Shown: positions 17,211 through 26,388 of the stretch, piece after piece | Layout: every line of letters begins with the position of its first letter | How positions within the stretch are numbered: position 1 is the stretch's first letter | Assembly (NCBI GenBank): GCA_018376445.1 | Contig: JAHABL010000003.1 | Location: 62,001-126,000 of the forward strand | Reading direction: 5' to 3' | Origin: Mycobacteriales bacterium | Lineage (GTDB): Bacteria > Actinomycetota > Actinomycetes > Mycobacteriales > Mycobacteriaceae | DNA length: 64,000 bases | Notes under the pieces: model-generated | Database searches by the model: none | Told to the model about the DNA's origin: nothing | What the model saw: only the letters and a program-made list of their open reading frames with translations | Translations under genes and position numbers: made by a program

Positions 17211-18734
17211 GTGACTGACAAGAAGTACATCGCAGCCATCGACGAAGGTACCACCTCAGCACGCTGCATCATCTTCGACCATGACGGCGAGATAGTGTCC
17301 GTGGGCCAGATGGAATTCGAGCAGATCTTCCCCCAAAAAGGCTGGGTCGAACACAACCCCATGGAAATCTGGGACTGCGTCCGCCGCGTCGTCGGTGAAG
17401 CCCTCGCCGACGCCGACCTCGCCCCCTCCGACCTCGTCGCCCTCGGCATCACCAACCAGCGTGAAACCACCATCGTATGGGACAAGAACACCGGCGAACC
17501 CGTCTACAACGGCATCGTCTGGCAAGACACCCGCACCGCCGGAATCTGCCGCCAACTCGCCGGCGACGACGGCATCTACAAATACCAGAAGAAGACCGGC
17601 CTGCCGCTGAGCTCCTACTCCTCCGGCCCCAAGATCAAGTGGATCCTCGACAACGTCGACGGCGCCCGCGAAAAGGCCGAAAACGGCGACCTCCTCTTCG
17701 GTACCCCCGACACCTGGCTGCTGTGGAACCTTACCGGTGGCTCCAACCCCCAAGGTGACGACACCACCGTACACGCCACCGACGTCACCAACGCCTCCCG
17801 TACCCTCCTCATGGACATCACCACCATGCAGTGGGACGAAGAACTCTGCGAAGCCATGGGCATCCCCATGTCCATGCTCCCCGAAATCCGCCCCTCCTCC
17901 GGCGACTTCGGCAAAGTACGCGGACACTCCAACCTGGCAGACGTCCCCATCACCGGCATCCTCGGCGACCAGCAGGCAGCCACCTTCGGCCAGCTCTGCT
18001 TCCAGCCCGGCGAAGCCAAGAACACCTACGGCACCGGCCTGTTCCTCCTCATGAACACCGGCACCGAACCCAAGTTCTCCGAACACGGACTCATCACCAC
18101 CGTCTGCTACCAGATCGGCGACGACAAGCCCGTCTACGCCCTGGAAGGCTCCGTCGCCATGGGCGGCTCCCTGGTCCAGTGGCTGCGCGACAACCTGAAG
18201 ATGATCCCCAACGCCGCCTCCTGCGACAAGCTCGCCGAAACCGTTGAGGACAACGGCGGTGTCTACTTCGTCCCCGCCTTCTCCGGCCTGCTCGCCCCCC
18301 GCTGGCGCGACGACGCCCGCGGCGTCATCGTCGGCCTCACCCGCTACTCCAACCGCGGCCACATCGCCCGCTCCGTCCTGGAAGCCACCGCCTACCAGAC
18401 CCGCGAACTGGTGGACGCCATGGTCGCCGACTCCGGCGTCGAGCTCTCCGAACTCAAGGTGGACGGCGGCATGGTGAAGTCCAAACCCCTCATGCAGTTC
18501 CAGGCAGACCTGCTGGACGTCCCCGTCATCCGCCCGCAGGTGGCCGAAACCACCGCCCTGGGTGCCGCCTACGCCGCCGGCCTACACGTCGGCTACTGGG
18601 AAGACGTCGACGAACTGAAGGCCAACTGGAACGAGGACAAGCGCTGGGAGCCCAACATGGACTCCGCCGAGCGCGACCGCCTCTTCGCTGAATGGAACAA
18701 GGCCGTCGAACGCACCTACGGCTGGGAAAAGTAA
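17211..18734 (+). CDS. glpK: Glycerol kinase
   Basis: The 507-residue FGGY-family kinase phosphorylates glycerol to glycerol-3-phosphate. It starts at GTG with AGGAGAAG upstream. The N-terminal ATP-fold motif IDEGTTSARC is present, followed by WQDTRT (substrate pocket), GDQQAATFGQ, KNTYGTG and the C-terminal LKVDGGMVKS and TTALGAAYAAG signatures. Length matches the family. Its product feeds GlpD encoded upstream. Confidence 0.95.
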   Translation: MTDKKYIAAIDEGTTSARCIIFDHDGEIVSVGQMEFEQIFPQKGWVEHNPMEIWDCVRRVVGEALADADLAPSDLVALGITNQRETTIVWDKNTGEPVYNGIVWQDTRTAGICRQLAGDDGIYKYQKKTGLPLSSYSSGPKIKWILDNVDGAREKAENGDLLFGTPDTWLLWNLTGGSNPQGDDTTVHATDVTNASRTLLMDITTMQWDEELCEAMGIPMSMLPEIRPSSGDFGKVRGHSNLADVPITGILGDQQAATFGQLCFQPGEAKNTYGTGLFLLMNTGTEPKFSEHGLITTVCYQIGDDKPVYALEGSVAMGGSLVQWLRDNLKMIPNAASCDKLAETVEDNGGVYFVPAFSGLLAPRWRDDARGVIVGLTRYSNRGHIARSVLEATAYQTRELVDAMVADSGVELSELKVDGGMVKSKPLMQFQADLLDVPVIRPQVAETTALGAAYAAGLHVGYWEDVDELKANWNEDKRWEPNMDSAERDRLFAEWNKAVERTYGWEK

Positions 18735-18786
18735 CCAGCCACACCCCGGCCCGCACGGGCCACACCACAACAACTTCAGACAAGAG

Positions 18787-18818
18787 AAGTGGGGCGCCCC
18801 AACTAGGGCGCCCCACTT
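18787..18818. terminator. Bidirectional terminator between glpK and the secreted PAP2 gene
   Basis: A 13-bp perfect stem AAGTGGGGCGCCC with a 6-nt loop lies between two convergent genes. Confidence 0.8.
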
Positions 18819-18866
18819 GCAGTTTCTCTGGAGTTAGAACGTGATGCTAGGCGTTGTACCGTGGTA

Positions 18867-20315
18867 CTAGACGGGGAAGCTCACCTTCATCGCGCCACCC
18901 TGAGCAACAGAGACGCGTGCGGAGAGAGCCTTAGCCAGGTTAATACGCTGCCAGTATCCATCCTTGCCGGTGATGTCCAGCGGGTAGCCGGCGCTCATCG
19001 CCGACAGCAGCAGGATGCGATCACGCTGAGCAGCAGTCAGGTTGGGGTACTTGGCGCGCAGCAGGTAGTTCGCGGTGGCCGGAATGACCATCGGAGCATT
19101 CTTATTGGTGCCAATACGGGGAAAACCGAAGTTCATCCGCTCGGTGTAGACGCGGATGGACTCTGCCTCGGAGAGGAACGGGGAACCCTGCGCCCAGCAC
19201 TTCATGATGGTAGTGCCACAAGCCTTCTCGATGATTGCGCGGGTTTCCTTAGCCGTCTCCGCAATAAGCGGGTAGAACTTAGAGTCAGCGAAATGCCACG
19301 CCATGGAGGCGGTACCGGTCATACGGCCGGCGATGGTGTCCAGCGGATAGTGAACACCCATCACCACACGGTTGTAGCCCACCTCGGAAGCACGAGCCAT
19401 AATCTGCGGAGCGAACTCGGGGAACACCGCAGCCAGGATGATGCCCTTGATGTAAGCCCGGTTGGTGTGGCCGGATGGGTAGGAAAGGGCAAGACCCTTG
19501 TAGCCGTCATCCTCGAGGAAGTCGTCCTCATCCTCGTAGTAGTACTTGACGTTCTGGGGGAAGGTGTAGAAGGGGCGCTTCAGGTTATAGGACACCTTCT
19601 CGATGAGGGTGGCGTTGGTGAAGTTGAAGCCGCGGGACATGTTTCCGCCCATCAACTGCTGCAGCTTGACCAGCTTGCCGTCCTTGTAGAGATTGTAGTA
19701 GATCTTGCCCAGGTGGGTACCCAGGGCATCCGACATAGTGGAGAGGTTCTCCTCGTTGGAGTCCTCCAACGCACGCTGGATCTGCGCCGGAGTGGCGTTG
19801 TTGTTGATGGAGAGAACCAGGGCCGCGTTCTTCTGGGAGACCTCCGGGTGCTTGAGGGCCTCGTTAATACCGGAAATCACGTTGGTGTAGCTGATGTTCT
19901 CGGGAATGTCAGCCTGGTAGAGAGTGAGCAGCTGGTCGGCCGTGAAGCCCTGCTTAAGGTCAAGATCCTCGCTATCGGGGTCCTCGCCGTGGGGCGCCGG
20001 ATGCTGGTAGGGGTTGTAGCCCGGTTGTGCCCGGAGAATCTTGTAGTTAGCGGGCTTGGTCTTCTTGCCAGCCGCCACAACGACGCCGTCGGCATCACCA
20101 GAGAGAGTGATGGGTGCCACAGTGTCTTTTGCACGGGCGTTAACCTTCACGTCCGCCTTGGCAACAACCTTGCCGTCGGGGCTAATAGTGTAGGTGACCA
20201 TGCTTTCGTGTGGGAGAGTAGCAGGAACAGCCTGCGCGGTGGTTGCCAGCAGCGTGGTCATGCTGAGTGCAGTAGCTGCGGTGACGGCAACCCGCTTAAA
20301 GGGGCGAATAGCCAT
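18867..20315 (-). CDS. Secreted PAP2/class A acid phosphatase-like protein
   Basis: The 482-residue protein has an N-terminal signal peptide (MAIRPFKRVAV, hydrophobic core, cleavage near AQAVPA) and a central phosphatase domain with the three PAP2 motifs. These are KVSYNLKRP (K-x6-RP), YPSGHT and NRVVMGVHYPLD. The first residue of the last motif is Asn rather than Ser. The order and spacing resemble class A bacterial acid phosphatases, but the protein is about twice their size, with an N-terminal region (about 30-200) I do not recognise. No membrane helix is apparent after the signal, so it should act outside the membrane as a phosphomonoesterase. Confidence 0.75.
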   Translation of the reverse strand: MAIRPFKRVAVTAATALSMTTLLATTAQAVPATLPHESMVTYTISPDGKVVAKADVKVNARAKDTVAPITLSGDADGVVVAAGKKTKPANYKILRAQPGYNPYQHPAPHGEDPDSEDLDLKQGFTADQLLTLYQADIPENISYTNVISGINEALKHPEVSQKNAALVLSINNNATPAQIQRALEDSNEENLSTMSDALGTHLGKIYYNLYKDGKLVKLQQLMGGNMSRGFNFTNATLIEKVSYNLKRPFYTFPQNVKYYYEDEDDFLEDDGYKGLALSYPSGHTNRAYIKGIILAAVFPEFAPQIMARASEVGYNRVVMGVHYPLDTIAGRMTGTASMAWHFADSKFYPLIAETAKETRAIIEKACGTTIMKCWAQGSPFLSEAESIRVYTERMNFGFPRIGTNKNAPMVIPATANYLLRAKYPNLTAAQRDRILLLSAMSAGYPLDITGKDGYWQRINLAKALSARVSVAQGGAMKVSFPV

Positions 20316-20362
20316 AGTCGTAAACCTCGGAAACGATCTAGTAGAACACTAGTATCCTAATG

Positions 20363-20403
20363 CCGAAAAGAGGACCCTAAGCAGTTCAGGGCCCTCTTTT
20401 CGG
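20363..20403 (-). terminator. Terminator downstream of the ABC-2 permease gene
   Basis: A nearly perfect stem CCGAAAAGAGGACCCT / AGGGCCCTCTTTTCGG (one mismatch) has a short loop and a T-rich 3' arm on the minus strand. It ends the antigen-ABC operon and isolates the secreted PAP2 gene, whose promoter must lie in or just left of it. Confidence 0.7.
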
Positions 20404-20431
20404 AAGGAATTAACCGGCTATTCGCGCGCCG

Positions 20432-21298
20432 TTAGACCTCGCGCTGGCGAGCACGCAGCCGCCACACGCCCAACGCCACCAGCACAACCGCCAACACCAG
20501 CCAGTAGACGCCAGCCCAACCGGGGCTCCACAGCGCCGGCACCTGCTGCTCCTGGCCCGCAAAGAGGGCGGCGTTATAGAACGGCATAGCTGGGTAGGCC
20601 AGCGCACTCTTTGGGGTGGCAGACACTACCGTCTCACCCACAAACTCCCACACCAGCAGCAAACTGATGGCAAGAGCAGCGGAACGGAACAGCGCACCTA
20701 GGCCTACGGCCACACCTACCGACAGGAATGCCAGCACTGGCTGGGCCCACAGGAAGGTGATGGTGGTGTGGTCGCTCAACGACCAGTTCTGGGTGATGGT
20801 GGGGAAGATTACTTTCTGACTCCACAGCAACAGTGGTTGCACCAGGAGAGTACCCCCACCAGCTATCGAACCGACGCTGATCCACTTGGCTAGAAGCACC
20901 ACCGACCAGCGAGGTACTGCCAGGTAGGTGGTATCGAAAGTGCCGTATTTTATGTCGGCGGTGACGTGGTTGATGCCCCACACCATGAAGACGGTGATAC
21001 CGAGCACGCGGGTCCAATAGAGAATGCTTTCCACTGGCTGTTCCATCACACCCAATGCGCTAGCTATATTCTGCAAATAAGAAACAACGCAGGTGATGAT
21101 GATAGGAAAGACAAGTGCGCAGGCCACCACAATATAGGTGGAGGAAAGGTAGCGCAGCTTAGCGTACTCGGTGGCGATAGCCCGGCCGAGCAGTGTGAAG
21201 TATGTGCTGAGGCACGTCCCCACAGCCGGTGTGCTAGAGGCAGTCGGCTGGCTAGCATCCCGGGCCGCATTCTTGTCCATTGCTACTTCCTTACGCAT
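20432..21298 (-). CDS. ABC-2 type transporter permease
   Basis: The 288-residue protein has about six hydrophobic helices typical of ABC-2 permeases, starting near YIVVACALVFPIIITCVV and ending with VYWLVLAVVLVALGVW. The ATG at 21298 overlaps the ATPase stop by 8 nt; an ATG at 21280 with AAGGAAG upstream is equally credible. It forms an export-type transporter with the adjacent ATPase. The substrate is unknown. Confidence 0.75.
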   Translation of the reverse strand: MRKEVAMDKNAARDASQPTASSTPAVGTCLSTYFTLLGRAIATEYAKLRYLSSTYIVVACALVFPIIITCVVSYLQNIASALGVMEQPVESILYWTRVLGITVFMVWGINHVTADIKYGTFDTTYLAVPRWSVVLLAKWISVGSIAGGGTLLVQPLLLWSQKVIFPTITQNWSLSDHTTITFLWAQPVLAFLSVGVAVGLGALFRSAALAISLLLVWEFVGETVVSATPKSALAYPAMPFYNAALFAGQEQQVPALWSPGWAGVYWLVLAVVLVALGVWRLRARQREV

Positions 21299-22076
21299 GA
21301 ACTCCACCTCCCGAGGTGAATTCAACTGCGGCAGAGGTCAATTCGACATACCGGGCTTCTAGACGGCCAGCGTCATCGTGTGCGACTGCCGGGTCAACAT
21401 CATCGATGAGACCGTGAAGAGTGGTATCCGCAAAGACTTCCCCACGCCCCATCACAATGACGTGGTCGGCGGTACGAGCCACCTCTGGGAGCAGATGGGT
21501 GGACACTACGACACAGCGACCTTCGGCGGCGAAACCGCGAAACAGTTTGCGCGCCCAAATGATGCCATCCACATCCAAGCCATTAAGTGGTTCGTCTAGC
21601 ACGATGTTCTGGGGGTCTCCCAAAAGTGTCGTACCAATCGAAAGACGCTGCCGCATGCCGAGGCTAAAGCTGTTGATGTTGCGATCTGCCACAGAATCGA
21701 GACCAACAAGGTCAAGAACCTCCGGTACTCGTTTCTTCGAGATGCCTCCAGCGGATGCCATCCACTGGAGGTGTTGGCGTGCTGTGTGATGCGGATAGAA
21801 CGCTTGCGCATCCACCATGACGCCCAATGATGTGAGAGGGTTGGCCGTACTCCCTGGAGCACGACCATCAATATAAATTGCCCCTTCAGAAGGCGCAGAC
21901 AACCCCGAAATGAGCCGGATAAGAGTGGATTTTCCGGCTCCATTGGGCCCCAAGAGGTAGGACACCTCGCCATCGTTAAACTCAGTGCTAATCGACTGCA
22001 GGGCAACTCTTGTGGAGCCATCCTTAGGCTTCGATGTGGTGGTGTAGCGCTTACTGAGATGTACAAGCTTAATCAT
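21291..22076 (-). CDS. ABC transporter ATP-binding protein
   Basis: The 261-residue ATPase has Walker A GPNGAGKST (near 43-51), signature SLGMRQRLS, Walker B NIVLDEPLNGLD and the switch His in VSTHLL. The sequence is closest in style to ABC-2/daunorubicin-resistance-type exporters. It lies 37 bp after the Mtb12-like gene and overlaps the permease gene, so the three form one operon. Whether the transporter serves the secreted protein or an unrelated substrate cannot be read from the sequence. Confidence 0.85.
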   Translation of the reverse strand: MIKLVHLSKRYTTTSKPKDGSTRVALQSISTEFNDGEVSYLLGPNGAGKSTLIRLISGLSAPSEGAIYIDGRAPGSTANPLTSLGVMVDAQAFYPHHTARQHLQWMASAGGISKKRVPEVLDLVGLDSVADRNINSFSLGMRQRLSIGTTLLGDPQNIVLDEPLNGLDVDGIIWARKLFRGFAAEGRCVVVSTHLLPEVARTADHVIVMGRGEVFADTTLHGLIDDVDPAVAHDDAGRLEARYVELTSAAVEFTSGGGVHA

Positions 22077-22113
22077 GCCGTGGGGAACCTTGCGGAATAA
22101 CTATGTCCGGACG

Positions 22114-22581
22114 TTACTTGCAGAACGTGGTGTCTTTACCAATGTTGTAGGCACCGATGTAGTGGCACAACGTTTCGTTGGAGATACGCCAATTGCCGTT
22201 GATCTTCTTCCACTTAGCGGGCTTGGTGACGGTGGGATAACCAGGTGCGCTCTGGTGGAACATGGCAGTGGAGATATTCCCAGTAGTCTTCGTGGGGCCT
22301 TGGAACTCCCACTTCCAGTTAGCATTGCGATTGCCCATAGCGCGGAAAAACTTGGCGGCCGGGACGCCATCTTTACCAGACTCGAGGTTGATGGCCAACG
22401 CTGAATCCGGAGTCTTCGGGTTCAGCAGGTACTTCATCTGTGCAGTCCAATCCGACAATGAAGGATTATTACCCTTCACCATGAAGGGTGCGGCACTCGC
22501 TGCGGGGGCAACAGCGAGGGAGAGCACAGTAGCGGCAGCAACGGCTGCAGCAGCTGCGCGGGAACGGGTGACGAGAGACAT
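22114..22581 (-). CDS. Secreted low-molecular-weight antigen, Mtb12-like
   Basis: The 155-residue protein has a clear signal peptide (MSLVTRSR, an Ala-rich core, cleavage near ASAAP at about residue 30). Its mature part ends with KWKKINGNWRISNETLC, reminiscent of the C-terminal region of Mtb12/CFP-2-type secreted antigens of mycolate bacteria. Two Cys near the C-terminus (TLCHY and TTFCK) could form a disulphide. Function is unknown. It leads an operon with an ABC-2 transporter. Confidence 0.6.
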   Translation of the reverse strand: MSLVTRSRAAAAAVAAATVLSLAVAPAASAAPFMVKGNNPSLSDWTAQMKYLLNPKTPDSALAINLESGKDGVPAAKFFRAMGNRNANWKWEFQGPTKTTGNISTAMFHQSAPGYPTVTKPAKWKKINGNWRISNETLCHYIGAYNIGKDTTFCK

Positions 22582-22666
22582 AGGGACTCCTTACGTGAAA
22601 CCCTTTCGGGCATTGTTGGTGGGACAGTTAGGTGGTTAACGACGCGAACCGTTCTGCGGATGCGCC

Positions 22667-24442
22667 CTAACCGTTTACGGAAGAGGTGGTGAGCACCCAG
22701 CCGTGGGCGGCATCGCGACGCCGCCAGAATTCCGAATAGCGGCCACCCAGCGCCATCAACTGGCTGTGGGTGCCTTGTTCGGCCACCACACCGTCATCCA
22801 GCACAACAATGTTGTCGGCGTTCTGTACGGTGCTCAGCTGGTGCGCAATGACCAGCACGGTGGACGTTTGCGCCAGTTCGGCGATGGACTCCTGCACGGT
22901 TTTTTCCATGCTGGCGTCCAGGGATGCGGTTGCTTCGTCGAACAAGACGATGGGAGCCTGCTTGAGGAGAGCCCGGGCAATACTGACACGCTGGCGTTCG
23001 CCACCGGACAGCAGGCGGCCGCCTTCACCCACCCGGGATTCCCAACCGTCGGGGAGACGCTGGGCGATCTCGGTGACCCCGGCACGCTCCGCGGCAGCGC
23101 GAATATCGGCGGCACTGGCCTGCGGGTTGCCGTAGGCGATGTTGGCCTCCAGGGTGTCGTCAAAGAGGTAGATGTCCTGGAAGACCAGGGACAGCATGCT
23201 CATGAGATCCGCGGTGGTGTAGCTGCGGATGTCCTTCCCAGCGATGGTGATGGAGCCGGAGGTGACGTCCCAGAAGCGGGCGATGAGGCGGGTGATGGTG
23301 GTTTTTCCTGAGCCGGAGGCGCCGACCAGGGCGGTCATGGAACCGGCAGGCAGCTGGAAGGAGGCGCCGCGGAGGATCTCGGGGAGGTTCGGGCGGTAGC
23401 GGAAATGCACATCCTGGACGGCAATGTCGTAGTCGGCGGGGGCGGCCGGCAGGGCAGTGGCAGCCTCGGGGGCAGGCTCCGGCATGGGATCCAGGTTGAG
23501 GATCTCGGTGATGTCCTCGAGCTCATGGTCGGTGGTGCGGAGGGTTGTGCCGACTTCGGCGATAACCTGCAGCGGCTTTACGAACTGGGTGAGGAGGCCA
23601 ATGAGGGCCAGCATGAGCACCGGGTCCGCTCCCCCCATGGCCAGGTAGACGGCCAGAGAGACGACGGCGGCGAAGAGGAGCTGCACCACAATGTTTTGCA
23701 AGATCATGGAGATAACGGAGGCCCACAGGGCGCCACGGCCAGCCTTGCGTTGGCGCTCAATGGCCTCGGCGAGGGGCTGGTAGTCGGAGCCGGTGAGGCC
23801 GGCAGCCCGCAGGGACACCTGGGCGCGGCCGAATTCCAGCAGGCGGGTGTCGGTGTTGATCTGGGCGGAGTGCACATGCACGTCCGCTCTGTTGTTGAGC
23901 CACATAGCCAGCTTGGCGGACCCGTAGATGAGGGGTGCACCGACCAGCAGACAGAGCCCCAGCCGCCAGTCGAAGATGAGGCTGACGATGATGAGGGTGA
24001 GGGGGCTGACGATATTGCCGATGTAGGGGACGAGGACGTCCATGGCGGCGGAGGCCACAAACATGGTTCCCTTGACAGCCAGGTGGGAGGCACGGCCGGT
24101 GGCGTCGGCGTTGAACCAGCCGAGGGGGAGGTTGATAAGTTTCTGGCCGAGGCGCCGGTGCATGGACTCGATGATGATCATGCTGCTGTCGAAGGCGCGG
24201 CCGTTGGCCACCACACTGACGATAATGGATACCAGGGTGGCGGCGGCAAAAACACACAGCCAGATATGGGTCTGGTGCATATCTCCCTGCAGCACGCTCA
24301 TGAGGACGGGCACCATGGTGCCAAGGGCGGCGCCTTGGCAGACGCCGTTGAGGATGGCGAGGGCGAGGAAGATATGGAAGGGGCGAGCGAAGTCTTTGTC
24401 TGCTGAACTGGTCCCGCCAATATCGATGAGTTCGCGGATCAT
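22667..24442 (-). CDS. ABC half-transporter, YbtQ/Irp7-like (metallophore transport)
   Basis: The 591-residue protein has an N-terminal six-helix type IV ABC membrane domain (about 20-310) and a nucleotide-binding domain. The latter has Walker A GASGSGKTT (near 369), signature LLSGGERQR (near 478) and Walker B IVLFDEATASLD. The start ATG overlaps the stop of the partner gene as ATGA, so the two halves are coupled and probably form a heterodimer. In yersiniabactin systems YbtP and YbtQ have this architecture and import the ferric siderophore despite an exporter-like fold. Position beside the NRPS operon and a DtxR-like box supports the same job. Export cannot be excluded. Confidence 0.8.
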   Translation of the reverse strand: MIRELIDIGGTSSADKDFARPFHIFLALAILNGVCQGAALGTMVPVLMSVLQGDMHQTHIWLCVFAAATLVSIIVSVVANGRAFDSSMIIIESMHRRLGQKLINLPLGWFNADATGRASHLAVKGTMFVASAAMDVLVPYIGNIVSPLTLIIVSLIFDWRLGLCLLVGAPLIYGSAKLAMWLNNRADVHVHSAQINTDTRLLEFGRAQVSLRAAGLTGSDYQPLAEAIERQRKAGRGALWASVISMILQNIVVQLLFAAVVSLAVYLAMGGADPVLMLALIGLLTQFVKPLQVIAEVGTTLRTTDHELEDITEILNLDPMPEPAPEAATALPAAPADYDIAVQDVHFRYRPNLPEILRGASFQLPAGSMTALVGASGSGKTTITRLIARFWDVTSGSITIAGKDIRSYTTADLMSMLSLVFQDIYLFDDTLEANIAYGNPQASAADIRAAAERAGVTEIAQRLPDGWESRVGEGGRLLSGGERQRVSIARALLKQAPIVLFDEATASLDASMEKTVQESIAELAQTSTVLVIAHQLSTVQNADNIVVLDDGVVAEQGTHSQLMALGGRYSEFWRRRDAAHGWVLTTSSVNG

Positions 24443-26283
24443 GCCTGTGCCTCCTGCGTAGTGTGTTGCATGGTGGTGGCAGTGTGCGGGGTGCTGGTGT
24501 CCTGTGCGAGCAGGGTGTCGCTTTCGGCACTGTGGAGGGTGTCCCACATATGGGCGTACATGCCGCCCTGGGCGCGGAGCTCGTCATGTGTGCCGCTTTC
24601 CACGATGCTGCCGTGGTCGAGCACGATGATGTTGTCGACCTGGGCGATGGTGGAGAGGCGGTGGGCGATGACGAGGACGGTGCGGCCGGCCACCAGGCGG
24701 CTGAGCGCTTGCTGGATCTCTGCCTCCGACTCGGGGTCGGTGGCAGAAGTGGCCTCGTCGAGGACCAGGATGGGGGTGTCGGATAGGAGGGTGCGGGCGA
24801 TGGAGATACGCTGGGCTTCGCCACCAGAGAGGAGGGCGTCAACACCCACAATGGTGTCGTAGCCGTCCTCAAACTCCATGATGCGGCTGTGGATGCGGGC
24901 CACCTTGGCGGCGTCGATCACCTGCTCGTCGGTGGCGGCGGGGCAGGCCAGCCGGATGTTGTCGCGGACGCTGATCTTCAGCATCTGCACATCCTGCAAG
25001 ACGATGCCGACGGTGTGGTAGAGGGTGTCGGTGGTCATGTTACGCAGGTCTACGCCACCGATGCGGATGGCACCGCCGGTGACGTCGCGGAACCGCGGCA
25101 GTAGCGTGCCGAGGGTGGACTTTCCGGCCCCCGAGGGGCCCACCAGGGCGGTGATGGAGCCGGCGGGAAGGGTGAAGCTGACGTCGTTAATGACGTCCTT
25201 GCCTTCCCGGTAGCTGAAGGTCACATGGTCGAACTCCACATCCTTGCGGGTGGGCACCTGGGCGGTAGCCGGCTCTGGTTCGGGGAGTTCGGGCTCGTCG
25301 AGGAGGTCGGTGATACGTCCGGCGGCGGCGACGGCGTCCTTCATAGCGGTGTTGGAGACGGCCACGGTGTAGACGGTGCTGGGGATCGTCATCGCAATGA
25401 TGGTGACGACGAGGAGGTTAATGGGGGTGGTCCAGCCTTCCTGCACAAACCACACGCCGAAGCCCAGGGTGATGAGGGCGGAGGTGGGCAGCAGCATGAA
25501 GCTGACGGCGATGGACTGGGCGCGCATGGCTGGGTCGACGAGTTCCCGGAAGCGCTTGGTGAAGGCTTCGGAGGCCTCCTTGAAGCGGGAGAAGCCGGTG
25601 CCGGTTTGGTTGAAGATCTTCAGCACCGACACGCCGTTGACGTAGTCGACAATGGCGGCGGAGATGACGGCGAGGCCGGCGGCGATCTGGTCCATCATGT
25701 CCCGCTCGCACTTGATGGTGAGCACGCTGTAGGTGACGAAGTAGGCGAGGATGGGAACGAGGGAGATGAGGCCGAGGCGCCAGTCCAGGTAGAAGCAGTA
25801 GATGAGGCCGACCAGCGGGGTGATGACGGCGCTGACAGTTTCGACGACGGAGTGGGCGACCAGCTGGTGGAGGGCGTCAACGTCGTTGGCGATGAGGTGG
25901 CGCACGCGGCCGGAGCTATTGTTGTCGAACCAGCCGAGGGGCAGGCGGCCCATCTTGTCGGCGAGGGTGAGGCGGAGGTGTGCCTGTAGGCGAACATCGG
26001 CGAAGTGGGTGATGAGGAGGGCGAGGGAGGTGAAGCCCAGTTGGATGGCAATGCCGATGAGGAGGAGGAATACGCCATCCCAGGTGGCGTCGGTGTTGGG
26101 GGCGACGCCGTGTTGGTAGGCGTCGACGAGTTCGTGGGCGATCTGAGTGAGGGCGATAAAGGGGAGGACGGACGCGGCGGCGCCGATCACTTCAAAGACA
26201 AGTGCTATGGCGGTATGTGCAGACACGGGGCGGAGCAGCCTCGTGAGTGAACTACCGGTGGGAGCCTTGGTTTTTTCGTTCAT
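24439..26283 (-). CDS. ABC half-transporter, YbtP/Irp6-like (metallophore transport)
   Basis: The 614-residue half-transporter has six N-terminal helices (first near AHTAIALVFEVIGAAASVLP). Its NBD has Walker A GPSGAGKST (near 380), signature LLSGGEAQR (near 483), Walker B ILVLDEATSATD and the switch His in IAHRLST. No siderophore-interacting FAD domain is fused at the N-terminus, unlike mycobacterial IrtA, so the closer model is YbtP. A GAGG site precedes the ATG at 26283. Transcription probably starts in the 105-bp gap that contains a DtxR-like box, allowing expression independent of the biosynthetic genes. Confidence 0.8.
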   Translation of the reverse strand: MNEKTKAPTGSSLTRLLRPVSAHTAIALVFEVIGAAASVLPFIALTQIAHELVDAYQHGVAPNTDATWDGVFLLLIGIAIQLGFTSLALLITHFADVRLQAHLRLTLADKMGRLPLGWFDNNSSGRVRHLIANDVDALHQLVAHSVVETVSAVITPLVGLIYCFYLDWRLGLISLVPILAYFVTYSVLTIKCERDMMDQIAAGLAVISAAIVDYVNGVSVLKIFNQTGTGFSRFKEASEAFTKRFRELVDPAMRAQSIAVSFMLLPTSALITLGFGVWFVQEGWTTPINLLVVTIIAMTIPSTVYTVAVSNTAMKDAVAAAGRITDLLDEPELPEPEPATAQVPTRKDVEFDHVTFSYREGKDVINDVSFTLPAGSITALVGPSGAGKSTLGTLLPRFRDVTGGAIRIGGVDLRNMTTDTLYHTVGIVLQDVQMLKISVRDNIRLACPAATDEQVIDAAKVARIHSRIMEFEDGYDTIVGVDALLSGGEAQRISIARTLLSDTPILVLDEATSATDPESEAEIQQALSRLVAGRTVLVIAHRLSTIAQVDNIIVLDHGSIVESGTHDELRAQGGMYAHMWDTLHSAESDTLLAQDTSTPHTATTMQHTTQEAQA

Positions 26284-26367
26284 GTAGTGTGTGAGCCTCT
26301 ATGCGGGGTGGAGGCGGCTTCTCTGGGAGCCTCACGCCCAACCGAATGTATGCAAGGATAACCATAC

Positions 26368-26386
26368 TTAGGTATTCCTAAACTGA
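26368..26386 (-). promoter_or_regulatory. DtxR/IdeR-like iron box upstream of the ABC transporter genes
   Basis: The site TTAGGTATTCCTAAACTGA matches 14 of 19 positions of the corynebacterial/mycobacterial consensus TTAGGTTAGCCTAACCTAA, with the half sites TTAGG and CCTAA intact. It lies about 85 bp upstream of the first half-transporter start and just after the thioesterase stop codon. It implies iron repression of the transporter genes by a DtxR/IdeR regulator. Confidence 0.7.
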
Positions 26387-26388
26387 GT

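Noticed and set aside
18861..20360. 499-codon plus-strand frame over the secreted PAP2 gene
   Set aside because: Antisense shadow; the minus strand carries a signal peptide and the three PAP2 motifs.
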